From contig NZ_BMOD01000007.1 of NCBI RefSeq assembly GCF_014646895.1, forward strand, positions 62,001 through 126,000: 64,000 nucleotides of DNA, read 5' to 3'. Source of the stretch: Deinococcus roseus (GTDB taxonomy: Bacteria; Deinococcota; Deinococci; Deinococcales; Deinococcaceae). The position numbers and the translations under genes were made by a program. This document shows positions 41,468 through 49,553 of the stretch, in pieces (position 1 is the stretch's first letter; every line of letters starts with the position of its first letter). The notes beneath the pieces are model-generated. The model saw nothing but the letters and a program-made list of their open reading frames with translations, searched no databases and had not been told where the DNA came from.

Positions 41468-41839
41468 TCAGGACGCCACCTGAGCAGGAACGCGGTCCAG
41501 AAATCCAGTCACAGACTGCAGCAGGCCGTCAGGGGTGAGCACCACAAAATCCGTGCCTTCCACCACCACTTCCTGCCCTGCAGGCCCCATGCCCCAGCGA
41601 AAACGGGCGCGGTCCTGGTGGGCATCCACCGTTCCGAGCAGGGTGAACTGGAATCCCGGGTATTTCTGTTGCAGCCCCGAGATCATCTGGTCGATGCCTG
41701 TTCTGCCCTGCCCCTGCATCAGGGGGTCCACATAATGCGCATCCGGGCTGAAGGAGCGCTGGATCAGCTCCTGGCGCTGGATTGCGTTGGTTTCGTTCCA
41801 TGCAGCGATGTACTGTTCAATCAGGGTCTGGACATTCAT
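41468..41839 (-). CDS. NTF2-like/SnoaL-type protein
   Basis: 123 aa from ATG 41839 with AGGAGC upstream. A cone-shaped NTF2-like fold: LIEQYIAAWNETNAIQRQEL, FSPDAHYVDPLMQGQGRTGI, FQFTLLGTVDAHQDRARFRW and VEGTDFVVLTPDGLLQSVTG. Such proteins bind small hydrophobic molecules, as isomerases or cyclases, or act as carriers. Divergent from a MmyB-type regulator across a 17 bp palindrome, so it is a likely target of that regulator. Confidence 0.8.
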   Translation of the reverse strand: MNVQTLIEQYIAAWNETNAIQRQELIQRSFSPDAHYVDPLMQGQGRTGIDQMISGLQQKYPGFQFTLLGTVDAHQDRARFRWGMGPAGQEVVVEGTDFVVLTPDGLLQSVTGFLDRVPAQVAS

Positions 41840-41917
41840 GGGGGCTCCTTCGGTGGACCGTTCTGGTTGCTTCCCGGTCACCTGAGGCAAGGATAGCCCC
41901 TCCCCTGCCCAGAATCG

Positions 41918-41934
41918 ATGACCTCAGAGGTCAT
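41918..41934. promoter_or_regulatory. 17 bp palindromic operator between the NTF2-like gene and the XRE regulator
   Basis: ATGACCTCAGAGGTCAT is a perfect palindrome (8 bp arms, central A). It lies 35 bp before the regulator start, whose leaderless -10 TACCAT is at 41957-41962. Confidence 0.7.
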
Positions 41935-41968
41935 GGCCTGCATGACTTCTGCAAGGTACCATGGAAGC

Positions 41969-42769
41969 ATGACGCAAAGCAGGGGGACAACGCAGCAGGT
42001 GGGTTCTTTGTTGCGGGCGTGGCGGCAACGGCGCAGGCTCAGCCAGATGGATCTGGCCCTGGAAGCAGACATTTCGACCCGGCACCTGAGCTTTCTGGAA
42101 ACCGGGCGCTCCCAGCCAAGCCGCGAGATGGTCCTGAACCTCGCCACCCACCTGAATGTTCCGCTCAGGGAGCAGAATTTGCTTTTGACCGCAGCAGGTT
42201 ACGCTCCGGTGTTCCCTGAACGCCCCCTGCACGATCCTGCGCTGCAGGCGGCCAGAAAAGCCCTGGATTTGATCTTGCAGGGACATGAGCCTTACCCAGC
42301 CCTGCTGGTGGACCGGCACTGGAACCTGCAGGCCATGAACCGGGCGATTCCTGCCTTGCTGGAAGGTTTGCCCGCAGATCTGCTGCACCCTCCCGTGAAT
42401 GTGTTGCGTCTGGCTTTGCATCCTGAAGGTCTGGCTCCTCGCATCGAAAACCTCTCTGCCTGGAGGGAACACCTGCTGGAACGCCTGAAACGTCAGGTGG
42501 TGCTGACCGCAGATGCTGCACTGATCCAGCTTCTGACCGAACTGCAGTCTTACCCTGCACCTGCCCGCACCCGAGAACTGGCCCCTTTCTCTGATCTGGC
42601 CGTGCCCCTCAAACTGCGCACCCCTGAAGGCACCCTGTCTTTCATCAGCACCACCACAGTGTTTGGAACGGCAGTGGAAGTGACCCTCTCGGAGTTGACC
42701 CTGGAAACCTTTTTCCCGGCGGATGCCTTCACGCTGCAGGTGCTGCAAAACCAGCAATGGAAACCCTGA
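41969..42769 (+). CDS. XRE family regulator with MmyB-like ligand domain
   Basis: 266 aa from ATG 41969; TACCAT ends 6 nt upstream (leaderless). N-terminal HTH_31 (VGSLLRAWRQRRRLSQMDLA, ISTRHLSFLETGRSQPSREM). The rest is the PAS-like MmyB ligand-binding domain: YPALLVDRHWNLQAMNRAIP, PPVNVLRLALHPEGLAPRIE, GTLSFISTTTVFGTAVEVTL. These one-component regulators often sense fatty acids or small hydrophobic ligands and repress a neighbouring oxidoreductase or isomerase gene, here the NTF2-like one. Confidence 0.9.
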   Translation: MTQSRGTTQQVGSLLRAWRQRRRLSQMDLALEADISTRHLSFLETGRSQPSREMVLNLATHLNVPLREQNLLLTAAGYAPVFPERPLHDPALQAARKALDLILQGHEPYPALLVDRHWNLQAMNRAIPALLEGLPADLLHPPVNVLRLALHPEGLAPRIENLSAWREHLLERLKRQVVLTADAALIQLLTELQSYPAPARTRELAPFSDLAVPLKLRTPEGTLSFISTTTVFGTAVEVTLSELTLETFFPADAFTLQVLQNQQWKP

Positions 42770-42797
42770 TTCTGGCTGAGCCAGAATCAGGGTTTCC
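42759..42797. terminator. Strong bidirectional terminator
   Basis: Perfect 18 bp stem GGAAACCCTGATTCTGGC / GCCAGAATCAGGGTTTCC with loop TGA, which is also the stop of the XRE gene. It serves the convergent caspase gene as well. Confidence 0.85.
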
Positions 42798-42813
42798 AGA
42801 CCAACCCGGCAAG

Positions 42814-45800
42814 CTACGGCACAAAATACAGATCGGTCAGCAAAGAGGAATTTTCCCAGGGTTCCTGCTCCCCTGCGGTTTCGGTCAGCACATCCTGACG
42901 CACCCGTTTGAACACCTGCTCCACCGTCAATCCGGGGGTCAGCAGGTGTTTGCCCAGGGCTCTGGCATAAGGGCTGTTCAGGCCCGAGCCATCTGCAGCA
43001 GGCATGCCTGGCGCTGTGGCAAAAGCAATCAAAGTTCCCCTGGAGGCTTTCATGGCAGCCAGACCGTCGTTTTTGAGGTCTCTGGTGTTCTTGAGAAAAG
43101 GGTTGGTGCGGCAGGCATCCAGGATGATGAGTTTGGTGCGCACATACTCCTGGTCCATCTGGTCCAGCACAAAATCCACCGTCACGGTTTCAAAATCCAC
43201 ATCCTGCAGCGCTTTCAACTGGGCATCCACCGGAACCATGCGGTTCACTCCAGAAACCTGCAGGCCATGCCCGGAATAATACAGCAGTCCCACATCTGCA
43301 TCGGAGAGGGCCTGTCGGAACTGCCGGATCACCTGATCGAAGCTGTTCTTGGTGACGTTGCTGGCCAGCAGCACTTCAAATCCTGCCTGTTTCAACTGTT
43401 GTGCAATCAGTTTGGCGTCCCGCAGAGGGTTTTCCAGTAAGGAGGCATTCTGGTAGTTTGCGTTTCCAATCACCAGGGCCACCCGTTTCTCCAGCCCTTT
43501 TGTGGGGGCTGTTGCCTGGGTGTTCAGGATGGGATCTGCAGGTTGCTGTGGAGCGGAAAGGGTGGCCTGGGCACTGTCCTGGAAGAAACCCTGTGTGGGA
43601 TCTGCAAAACCAAAAACACTGAGGGTGCTGGCATCCTGGATCTGTCCGCTGTCTGTGATGAGTGTACGGCCATCGTCTGAGACCACGAAGTTGCCAAAGC
43701 AACGGTCTCCCAGAGGGAATTCATTCAAAACCGTTCCGGTGGAGGGCTGGATGTGCTGCAAGGACATGCAATCCTGATGGGCCAGCACCGTGCCGTTTTT
43801 GCCCATCCTGAAATGGGGGCTGCTGACCCCGTAAGCTGCCATCTGCTGTCCAGTCTGGGCATTCCAGATGCGCAGGGTTCTGTCTTCGCTGCCGGTCAGC
43901 ACCTGTTTTCCATCGGGACTGAAGGCCACCACCCGCACAGGTCGGGTGTGGCCAGAGAAGATTTTCAGGGTTTCTCCGGTGCCTACGCTCCACAAACGGG
44001 CAGTGCTGTCCTCACTGCCGGTGAGCACCTGCTTCCCATCCGGACTGAAGGCCACCGAGGTGATGGGCTGTTTGTGGCCCGCGAAGATTTTCAGGGTTTC
44101 TCTGGTGTTGACGCTCCACAGGCGGGCGGTGGTGTCCTTGCTGCCAGAGAGCAGGAATTTGCCATCCGGGCTGAAGGTCGCAGCCGAAATCAAATCTGAA
44201 TGGCCTGCAAAAGTCTTGAGGGCTGCTCCACTCTGGGCATCCCACAGGCGCAGCGTGTAATCTCCTGCGGTGAGCACCTGTTTCCCATCTGGACTGAATC
44301 CCACCCAGGACACCGTCCCTGCGTGCCCACTGAGGGTTTTGAAGGGGGTGCTGGTGCCGGTGTTCCACACCAGCGCGGTCAGGCCACTTGCAGTGATGAG
44401 CTGCCTGCCATCTGGACCCAGACCCAGGGCATTCACTGCAGATTTGTGTCCCAGCAGGGTGTTGACGGAAGTGCCAGTGTCAGCGTTCCACAGCTGTGCA
44501 GTGGTGTCTTCACTGCCGGTCAGCACCTGTTTTCCATCGGGACTGAACGCCGCCGAATAAACGGCACCCGTGTGTCCTGCAAAAACCCTGAGGGCTGCAC
44601 CTGTAACAGCGTCCCAGAGTTGAACCGTGTGGTCTTCACCGGCGGTTAGCACCTGCTTGCCGTCTGGACTGAAGCCCACCGAATAAACAACACCCGTGTG
44701 GCCCGCAAAAGTCTTGAGGGCTGCTCCCGTGGCAGCATCCCACAGGCGGGCGGTGCTGTCCCGGCTTCCGGTCAGCACCTGTTTGCCATCCGGGCTGAAC
44801 ACTGCTGCAAAAACAAAATCAGTGTGTCCGATGAAGGTTTTCAGGGGTGCACCTGTTCCAGCATTCCACAAATGGGCCACATGGTCACTGGTGGTCAGCA
44901 CCTGTTTTCCATCTGGACTGAACACCACAGAAAAGACCCGACTGTCGTGCCCCCCGAAGGTCTTCAGGCTGGTTCCTGTTTGCGCGTCCCACAACTGGGC
45001 GGTTCTGTCGCTGCTCCCCGTCAGGACCTGTTTTCCATCTGGGCTGAACGCCACCGCTTCCACCGCCAGACGGTGCCCGGTAAAGGTTTTCAGGTGGGTT
45101 CCTGTTTGCACGTCCCACAACTGGGCGGTTCTGTCGCTGCTCCCCGTCAGGACCTGTTTTCCATCTGGGCTGAACGCCACCGCATCCACTTCTTCGCTGT
45201 GTCCTGCCAGCACCCGCAGGACCTTTCCAGTGCCAGACTCGGCCAGAAAAAGGTAACGGTCCACGGTGTAAGCCAGGATCTTTCCATCGGGGCTGAAGGC
45301 CACCGCATACACCTCATCCGGGTGTCCCTTCAGGGTGCGCTGCAGCATGGGCGTGCGGGTCAGCAAGCGAGGCTGTCGAACGCTCTGGTTCTGCCAGGCA
45401 GCAGGCAAAACCAGCATGGGGTTCTGGGCCGGAAGACCGTACTGTTCGGTGAAGCGCTGCATCAGGTTGTTCACCCTGGGTTGCAGGTCCTCAAAAGTGA
45501 TCTGGGGATTTTGCAGAACCACCTCTGTGAGGCTGCGGCTGAACAGCCCTCCATGGGCCGTGCTCCAGCTGGTTTGCTGAGGGGAAGCAGCGCCAAGTTC
45601 AAGGTAAGCCACTGGATCAGCCACCGGGGACGGACTGGAGGTTTCAGCAGCCTTGCAGGTGGGCTGACCGGGCAGGGGGGGTTTGAATTGACTGCGGGGC
45701 TGCTCATCTGCCATGGAGAGGATCCCCACGGCCCGCCTGAGGGGATCCCCAAAAGCGGTGTCCAGCACCAGCATCACTTTCCCGGCAGGCATCTGCTGCA

Positions 45801-46203
45801 ACACCCTGCGGACTTCCTGGATGGGCAGGGTTTGCTGGTCGGGCAGCACCAGAACGTCCTGGCAGAGCTGCACGCCCCCCTCACCTGTCACAGGCAACCG
45901 GGTGCCCCGACCCGACAGGTACACCAGCACCTGATCCTGCAACTGAACCTGCTTTGTCCAGTCCTGCAACAGGTTCAGCACGCCTTCCCGGGTGGCTTGC
46001 CCATTTTGCAGAACCTGCAGGTCAGCAGGCTGAAAGCCCAGCGCCTGGGAAAGGCTGGTGACCAGGGGGACGTTGTGTGCGTTTCCCGGAAGGTCAAGTG
46101 TGGGATCCTGGTAAGCACTGATGTTGACCATCAGCGCCCGGTTGCTGGCCCCCGCAAAGCCCAGCAGCAGAACAGAAAGGGTAAGGGTCAAAATGCGTTT
46201 CAT
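42814..46203 (-). CDS. Secreted pseudo-caspase / WD40 / caspase (metacaspase-like) protein
   Basis: 1129 aa from ATG 46203 (GGAGG upstream). Signal peptide RILTLTLSVLLLGFAGA. Residues 22-160 are a C14 caspase-like domain without its dyad: where SGHG is expected it reads YLSGRGT (Arg99), and where DxC is expected it reads LVLDTAFGD (Thr149). Residues 290-850 hold 12 clear WD40 repeats (GH...SPDGKQVLTGS...LW) plus two decayed ones, enough for two seven-bladed propellers. Residues 895-1129 are a second caspase domain with an intact dyad, His979 in YYSGHGLQ and Cys1031 in ILDACRTNPF. A secreted Arg/Lys-type protease or signalling hub is likely; partners are unknown. Confidence 0.9.
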   Translation of the reverse strand: MKRILTLTLSVLLLGFAGASNRALMVNISAYQDPTLDLPGNAHNVPLVTSLSQALGFQPADLQVLQNGQATREGVLNLLQDWTKQVQLQDQVLVYLSGRGTRLPVTGEGGVQLCQDVLVLPDQQTLPIQEVRRVLQQMPAGKVMLVLDTAFGDPLRRAVGILSMADEQPRSQFKPPLPGQPTCKAAETSSPSPVADPVAYLELGAASPQQTSWSTAHGGLFSRSLTEVVLQNPQITFEDLQPRVNNLMQRFTEQYGLPAQNPMLVLPAAWQNQSVRQPRLLTRTPMLQRTLKGHPDEVYAVAFSPDGKILAYTVDRYLFLAESGTGKVLRVLAGHSEEVDAVAFSPDGKQVLTGSSDRTAQLWDVQTGTHLKTFTGHRLAVEAVAFSPDGKQVLTGSSDRTAQLWDAQTGTSLKTFGGHDSRVFSVVFSPDGKQVLTTSDHVAHLWNAGTGAPLKTFIGHTDFVFAAVFSPDGKQVLTGSRDSTARLWDAATGAALKTFAGHTGVVYSVGFSPDGKQVLTAGEDHTVQLWDAVTGAALRVFAGHTGAVYSAAFSPDGKQVLTGSEDTTAQLWNADTGTSVNTLLGHKSAVNALGLGPDGRQLITASGLTALVWNTGTSTPFKTLSGHAGTVSWVGFSPDGKQVLTAGDYTLRLWDAQSGAALKTFAGHSDLISAATFSPDGKFLLSGSKDTTARLWSVNTRETLKIFAGHKQPITSVAFSPDGKQVLTGSEDSTARLWSVGTGETLKIFSGHTRPVRVVAFSPDGKQVLTGSEDRTLRIWNAQTGQQMAAYGVSSPHFRMGKNGTVLAHQDCMSLQHIQPSTGTVLNEFPLGDRCFGNFVVSDDGRTLITDSGQIQDASTLSVFGFADPTQGFFQDSAQATLSAPQQPADPILNTQATAPTKGLEKRVALVIGNANYQNASLLENPLRDAKLIAQQLKQAGFEVLLASNVTKNSFDQVIRQFRQALSDADVGLLYYSGHGLQVSGVNRMVPVDAQLKALQDVDFETVTVDFVLDQMDQEYVRTKLIILDACRTNPFLKNTRDLKNDGLAAMKASRGTLIAFATAPGMPAADGSGLNSPYARALGKHLLTPGLTVEQVFKRVRQDVLTETAGEQEPWENSSLLTDLYFVP
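44985..45057 (-). repeat. Perfect direct repeat, copy 1 (WD40 unit)
   Basis: 73 bp identical to 45111-45183, offset 126 bp (42 codons, one WD40 unit). With one mismatch the identity extends 14 bp further left. It indicates recent unit duplication or gene conversion. Confidence 0.85.
45111..45183 (-). repeat. Perfect direct repeat, copy 2 (WD40 unit)
   Basis: 73 bp identical to 44985-45057; see that entry. Confidence 0.85.
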
Positions 46204-46542
46204 GGGGCCTCCGGGAAAAGAATGTTTCATTGTGTCATGTCCGCCATGGACAGAAGCACAACCTGGGTGAACATCAGGCGTATCAACTCCAGATGCCCTC
46301 CGTTGAATGAATCAGCATGGGGCACCTCTGGAGCAGGCAGAATGTGCAGGACTCAGCAAGATCGGGGATGGGATTCCACTTGCCTTGTTGTTACGGATCA
46401 GGGATTCAGAAAGTTTCCCGGATGCCCGGCGAAAGGGGACCTCTGGGTTAGACAGGTTCCAGTCCTTGCAAATCAAAAGACCCCTGTACCAGGGGTCCAT
46501 CTTGAGGATCAAACATGCCATGCACACCGGAAACAGGCTGGA
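46204..46542. other. Intergenic region between msrQ and caspase gene
   Basis: Holds the msrPQ terminator (46479-46497) and, near 46204-46330, the presumed promoter region of the caspase gene. No gene is seen. Confidence 0.5.
46479..46497 (-). terminator. Intrinsic terminator of the msrPQ operon
   Basis: On the minus strand GACCCCTG, loop GTA, CAGGGGTC followed by TTTTGATTTG: 8 bp GC-rich stem and U-rich tail, 46 bp after msrQ. Confidence 0.85.
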
Positions 46543-47196
46543 TCAAAGAAATTTTTTCTCCTCCTGCTGCTTCTTCAACTGGGGGGTCTTCTTCAAAAAC
46601 CGCAGGGCGAACAGCACCAGCAGCACGCCCGCAGCCATCAGGGATTCGGTGTGGTCTTTTTTTACGGACCACCAGAAGTGCAGCACCCCCAGCGCCCCCA
46701 CCAGATAAGTCAGGCGGTGCAGGGCCTGCCAGCGCACAAACCCCATTTTTCGCACGCTGTCTTTGCGGCTGGTCAGCACCAGGGGAATGAGCAGCAGCAG
46801 GGCGGTGAGACCCACGGTGATGTACGGACGTTTCAGGGCGTCTTGCAGGAAGTCCAGCAGTCCCGGACCCCGGTCCAGCAGGTAAATCCCCAGGTGAACC
46901 AGGGCATACAGCGCTCCAGTGAGCCCGAGGGTTTTGCGCACCCTTGCAGGCCACAGCAAGCGGGTGCCCAGCCGGGAGGCCAGCAACCTCAAGGGGGTGC
47001 AGGCCAGCGAGAGCAGCAGCAAAACCAGGGCCAGCAGGCCGGTTTGCTGCTCGGCACGCTGCAGGGGGTTTGCGCCCAGTTGCCCGGTCCAGAAGTCGTA
47101 AAACAGCACAGGCAAAGGCAGCAGGGCACCAAGGGTGGCTGCGTAAGACACCCAGGCCGTGCGGGCAGGCATTTTGCCAGCAGCTTTGCCCTGCAC
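46543..47196 (-). CDS. msrQ: Methionine sulfoxide reductase heme-binding subunit MsrQ (YedZ)
   Basis: 217 aa with six membrane helices of the ferric-reductase-like fold. Heme ligand histidines are in YALVHLGIYL, WQALHRLTYL and GVLHFWWSV. NPLQRAEQQTGLLAL and ALSLACTPL-type segment (LSLACTPLRLLASRLGTRLL) are family marks. It passes electrons from the quinone pool or flavin to MsrP, which repairs oxidised methionines in envelope proteins. It is 20 bp after msrP in the same operon and is followed by a good terminator. Confidence 0.92.
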   Translation of the reverse strand: MQGKAAGKMPARTAWVSYAATLGALLPLPVLFYDFWTGQLGANPLQRAEQQTGLLALVLLLLSLACTPLRLLASRLGTRLLWPARVRKTLGLTGALYALVHLGIYLLDRGPGLLDFLQDALKRPYITVGLTALLLLIPLVLTSRKDSVRKMGFVRWQALHRLTYLVGALGVLHFWWSVKKDHTESLMAAGVLLVLFALRFLKKTPQLKKQQEEKKFL

Positions 47197-47216
47197 TTTC
47201 TGCCGGGCAGATGAAC

Positions 47217-48194
47217 TCAGAAATACCTCCTGAGGTCCATGCCTTTGTACAGGTGGGCGACCTCCTCGGCGTAGCCATTGAAGGGCAGGGTGGGCCTGCG
47301 GGCCAGTTCTCCAATGCGGCGCTCGGTGGCCTGGCTCCAGCGCGGATGGTCCACTTTGGGGTTGACGTTGGCATAAAAGCCGTACTCATCGGGGGCAATC
47401 AAACTCCAGGTGGTGGTGGGTTGCTTGTCGGTGAGGGTGATGCGGGTGATGGCCTTGATGTTCTTGAACCCGTACTTCCAGGGCACCACCAGCCTGAGGG
47501 GGGCACCGTTCTGGTTGGGCAGGATTTTGCCTTCCAGACCCACAGCCAGCAGGGTGAGGGGGTGCATGGCTTCATCGAGCCTGAGGCCCTCCACGTAAGG
47601 CCAGTCCAGAACACCTGCCTTGACCCCGGGCATCTGTTTGGGGTCAGCCAGCGCAGTGAATTTCACGTAACGGGCTTTGGAGGTGGGTTCAATGCGCCTC
47701 AGCAGCGCCGCCAGCGGAAAGCCCATCCAGGGAATGACCAGACTCCAGCCTTCCACACAGCGCATGCGGTACAGCCGGTCTTCCAGCGGAAACCAGCTTT
47801 GCAGGGTGTCGATGTCCACGGTCTGGGGTTTTTTGACCATGCCGTCAATCACCACCGACCAGGGGCGGGTTTTGAGCTTCCCGGCATTGCGGGCCGGATC
47901 GGATTTCTCAACGCCAAACTCGTAGTAGTTGTTGTACCCGGTGATGTCTTCCAGGGCGCTCATGGGTTCGCTGGTGTCGTAAGGGCCCTGATAGATTTTT
48001 TTGCTGGGGGCCGCCAGAGCGGCGGCGGCGGCCATTCCGGGTCGGCGGGTCAGCAGTTCCAGACCTGTGGCCAGTCCCAGGGCTCCAACGGTGGTCAGCA
48101 CCCCCTGTCTGAGGATTTCACGGCGGGTCTTGAGTTTGCTGGATGGATTGGATGGATTGTCCTGGGGATTGTCCTGGGGGTCATCTGGGTTCAT
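47217..48194 (-). CDS. msrP: Methionine sulfoxide reductase catalytic subunit MsrP (YedY)
   Basis: 325 aa molybdoenzyme. The N-terminus has a Tat-like signal (TRREILRQG then VLTTVGALGLATGLE) after a hydrophilic head with repeated DNPQDNPSN-like residues. Sulfite-oxidase fold: NNYYEFGVEKSDPARNA, then the molybdenum ligand Cys in LYRMRCVEGWSLVIPW, and PLRLVVPWKYGFKNIKAITR. It reduces protein methionine sulfoxide on the outer side of the membrane using electrons from MsrQ. Gene order P then Q, as in other bacteria. Important for oxidative-damage repair. Confidence 0.93.
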   Translation of the reverse strand: MNPDDPQDNPQDNPSNPSSKLKTRREILRQGVLTTVGALGLATGLELLTRRPGMAAAAALAAPSKKIYQGPYDTSEPMSALEDITGYNNYYEFGVEKSDPARNAGKLKTRPWSVVIDGMVKKPQTVDIDTLQSWFPLEDRLYRMRCVEGWSLVIPWMGFPLAALLRRIEPTSKARYVKFTALADPKQMPGVKAGVLDWPYVEGLRLDEAMHPLTLLAVGLEGKILPNQNGAPLRLVVPWKYGFKNIKAITRITLTDKQPTTTWSLIAPDEYGFYANVNPKVDHPRWSQATERRIGELARRPTLPFNGYAEEVAHLYKGMDLRRYF

Positions 48195-48409
48195 GGGTCC
48201 TCCGAAGGGGTGAGCAGTCTTTACAGGGGATACGGAAGAAGGGGGACAGAAAGTTCATTTTTGCAGCTTTGATGTTTTGGGAAGGGCTGTGGGGTCTGCA
48301 GGTTGTTCTTTGCATTTTATGTTGTTGTGCTGTCAAAGAAAGCATGATGTTGTGGAGATTGGATTCCCCGCCCCTTTCACACCACTCCTTCAGACTTCAC
48401 TATGTTTTT

Positions 48410-48430
48410 TATAGCGAAATGTGCTATACT
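48410..48430 (+). promoter_or_regulatory. Promoter region with inverted repeat before the second LLM gene
   Basis: TATAGC (48410-48415) and GCTATA (48423-48428), spacer 7 bp, form an inverted repeat that overlaps a TATACT -10 (48425-48430). No good -35 is seen. The layout suits repression by a MarR- or TetR-like protein. Confidence 0.5.
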
Positions 48431-48487
48431 TTTCATATTGAGGAAAGGATTTTTCCCGAATCCATCGTCTTTCCTCCAAGGAGACCC

Positions 48488-49537
48488 ATGACCCCTCATC
48501 CCAGAAAAATCGGCTTCCTGACCTTCGGTCACTGGCAGGCCGCCCGTGGATCCCACACCCCCACAGCACAGGACGCATTGCTGCAAACCATCGAACTGGC
48601 CGCAGAAGCAGAACGCATTGGACTGGATGGAGCCTTTTTGCGGGTCCACCACTTTGGCAAAAACCTCTCTGCGCCCTTCCCCCTGCTGTCTGCAATGGCC
48701 GCCCGCACCAGACGCATCGAACTGGGAACGGCCGTGATCGACATGTGCTACGAGAACCCCCTTGCCATGGCCGAAGAAGCCGCCATTGCTGACCTGATCA
48801 GCGGCGGCAGATTGCAACTCGGACTGAGCAGGGGTTCCCCCGAACCGGCCTACCACGGCTATGAAGCCTTCGGGTACCATGCCCAGGACGGAAAAACCAT
48901 TGCAGATCTGGCCCGCGAGAAAACCGAGCAATTCAGGGCTGCCATTCAGGGGGCAGGGGTGGTTCCTGCAGATGCTGGAAACCGTCCCTCTGCAGGCCTG
49001 CTGACCGTCCAGCCCCAGGCTCCAGGGCTTGCAAACCGCATCTGGTGGGGCGCAGGCACCCGTGACACCGCCACCTGGGTGGGCGAGCAGGGCATGCACC
49101 TGATGAGCTCCACCCTGCTCACCGAGGACACCGGGGTGCCTTTCGGGGAACTGCAGGCCGAGCAGATCGCACTGTTCCGGCAGGCCTGGAAGAAAGCCGG
49201 ACACGCTGGAGAGCCGCGCGTGTCGGTGAGCCGCAGCGTGCTGCCCATCACCAGTGACTTTGACCGTGCCCTGTTCGGACAGGACAGCAACCGGGACCAG
49301 GTGGGCATCCTCGATGGGTCACGTTCCCGTTTCGGACGCAGCTACAGCGGCGAACCCGACCGCATCGCTGAAGAGTTGCGTCAGGATCCTGCAGTGCAAG
49401 CCGCAGACACCCTGCTTTTGACCGTGCCCAACCAGCTCGGGGTGGAATACAACAGCCGCATGCTGCAAACCATTGCCCGGCACATCGCACCTGCCCTGGA
49501 CTGGCGTCCGGCAGCAGAAGCCCTGACCAGGGTTTAA
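48488..49537 (+). CDS. LLM class flavin-dependent oxidoreductase (second copy)
   Basis: 349 aa from ATG 48488 with AAGGAG 4 nt upstream; the longer in-frame extension lies upstream of the promoter. Luciferase-like barrel: IGFLTFGHWQAARG, AERIGLDGAFLRVHHFGKNL, RRIELGTAVIDMCYENPLAM, GGRLQLGLSRGSPEPAYHGY. It belongs to a different subgroup from the first copy (13052), one in which FMN-dependent monooxygenases of nitrilotriacetate or alkanal type occur. Substrate unknown. Promoter carries an inverted repeat. Confidence 0.9.
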   Translation: MTPHPRKIGFLTFGHWQAARGSHTPTAQDALLQTIELAAEAERIGLDGAFLRVHHFGKNLSAPFPLLSAMAARTRRIELGTAVIDMCYENPLAMAEEAAIADLISGGRLQLGLSRGSPEPAYHGYEAFGYHAQDGKTIADLAREKTEQFRAAIQGAGVVPADAGNRPSAGLLTVQPQAPGLANRIWWGAGTRDTATWVGEQGMHLMSSTLLTEDTGVPFGELQAEQIALFRQAWKKAGHAGEPRVSVSRSVLPITSDFDRALFGQDSNRDQVGILDGSRSRFGRSYSGEPDRIAEELRQDPAVQAADTLLLTVPNQLGVEYNSRMLQTIARHIAPALDWRPAAEALTRV

Positions 49538-49553
49538 ACCCGTCTTTCTCGGA

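Noticed and set aside
44000..45350. Regular repeats that could suggest a CRISPR or satellite array
   Set aside because: The spacing is 123-126 bp and the units translate as WD40 repeats; no short identical repeats with unique spacers.
44698..47214. Long open frame (838 codons) on the plus strand
   Set aside because: It is antisense to the WD40/caspase gene and msrQ; low-complexity Gln/His/Gly composition is typical of shadow frames in GC-rich DNA.
49530..49541. GGGTTTAAACCC after the flavin oxidoreductase as a terminator
   Set aside because: It is a palindrome with no loop and no T run; it cannot form a useful RNA hairpin.
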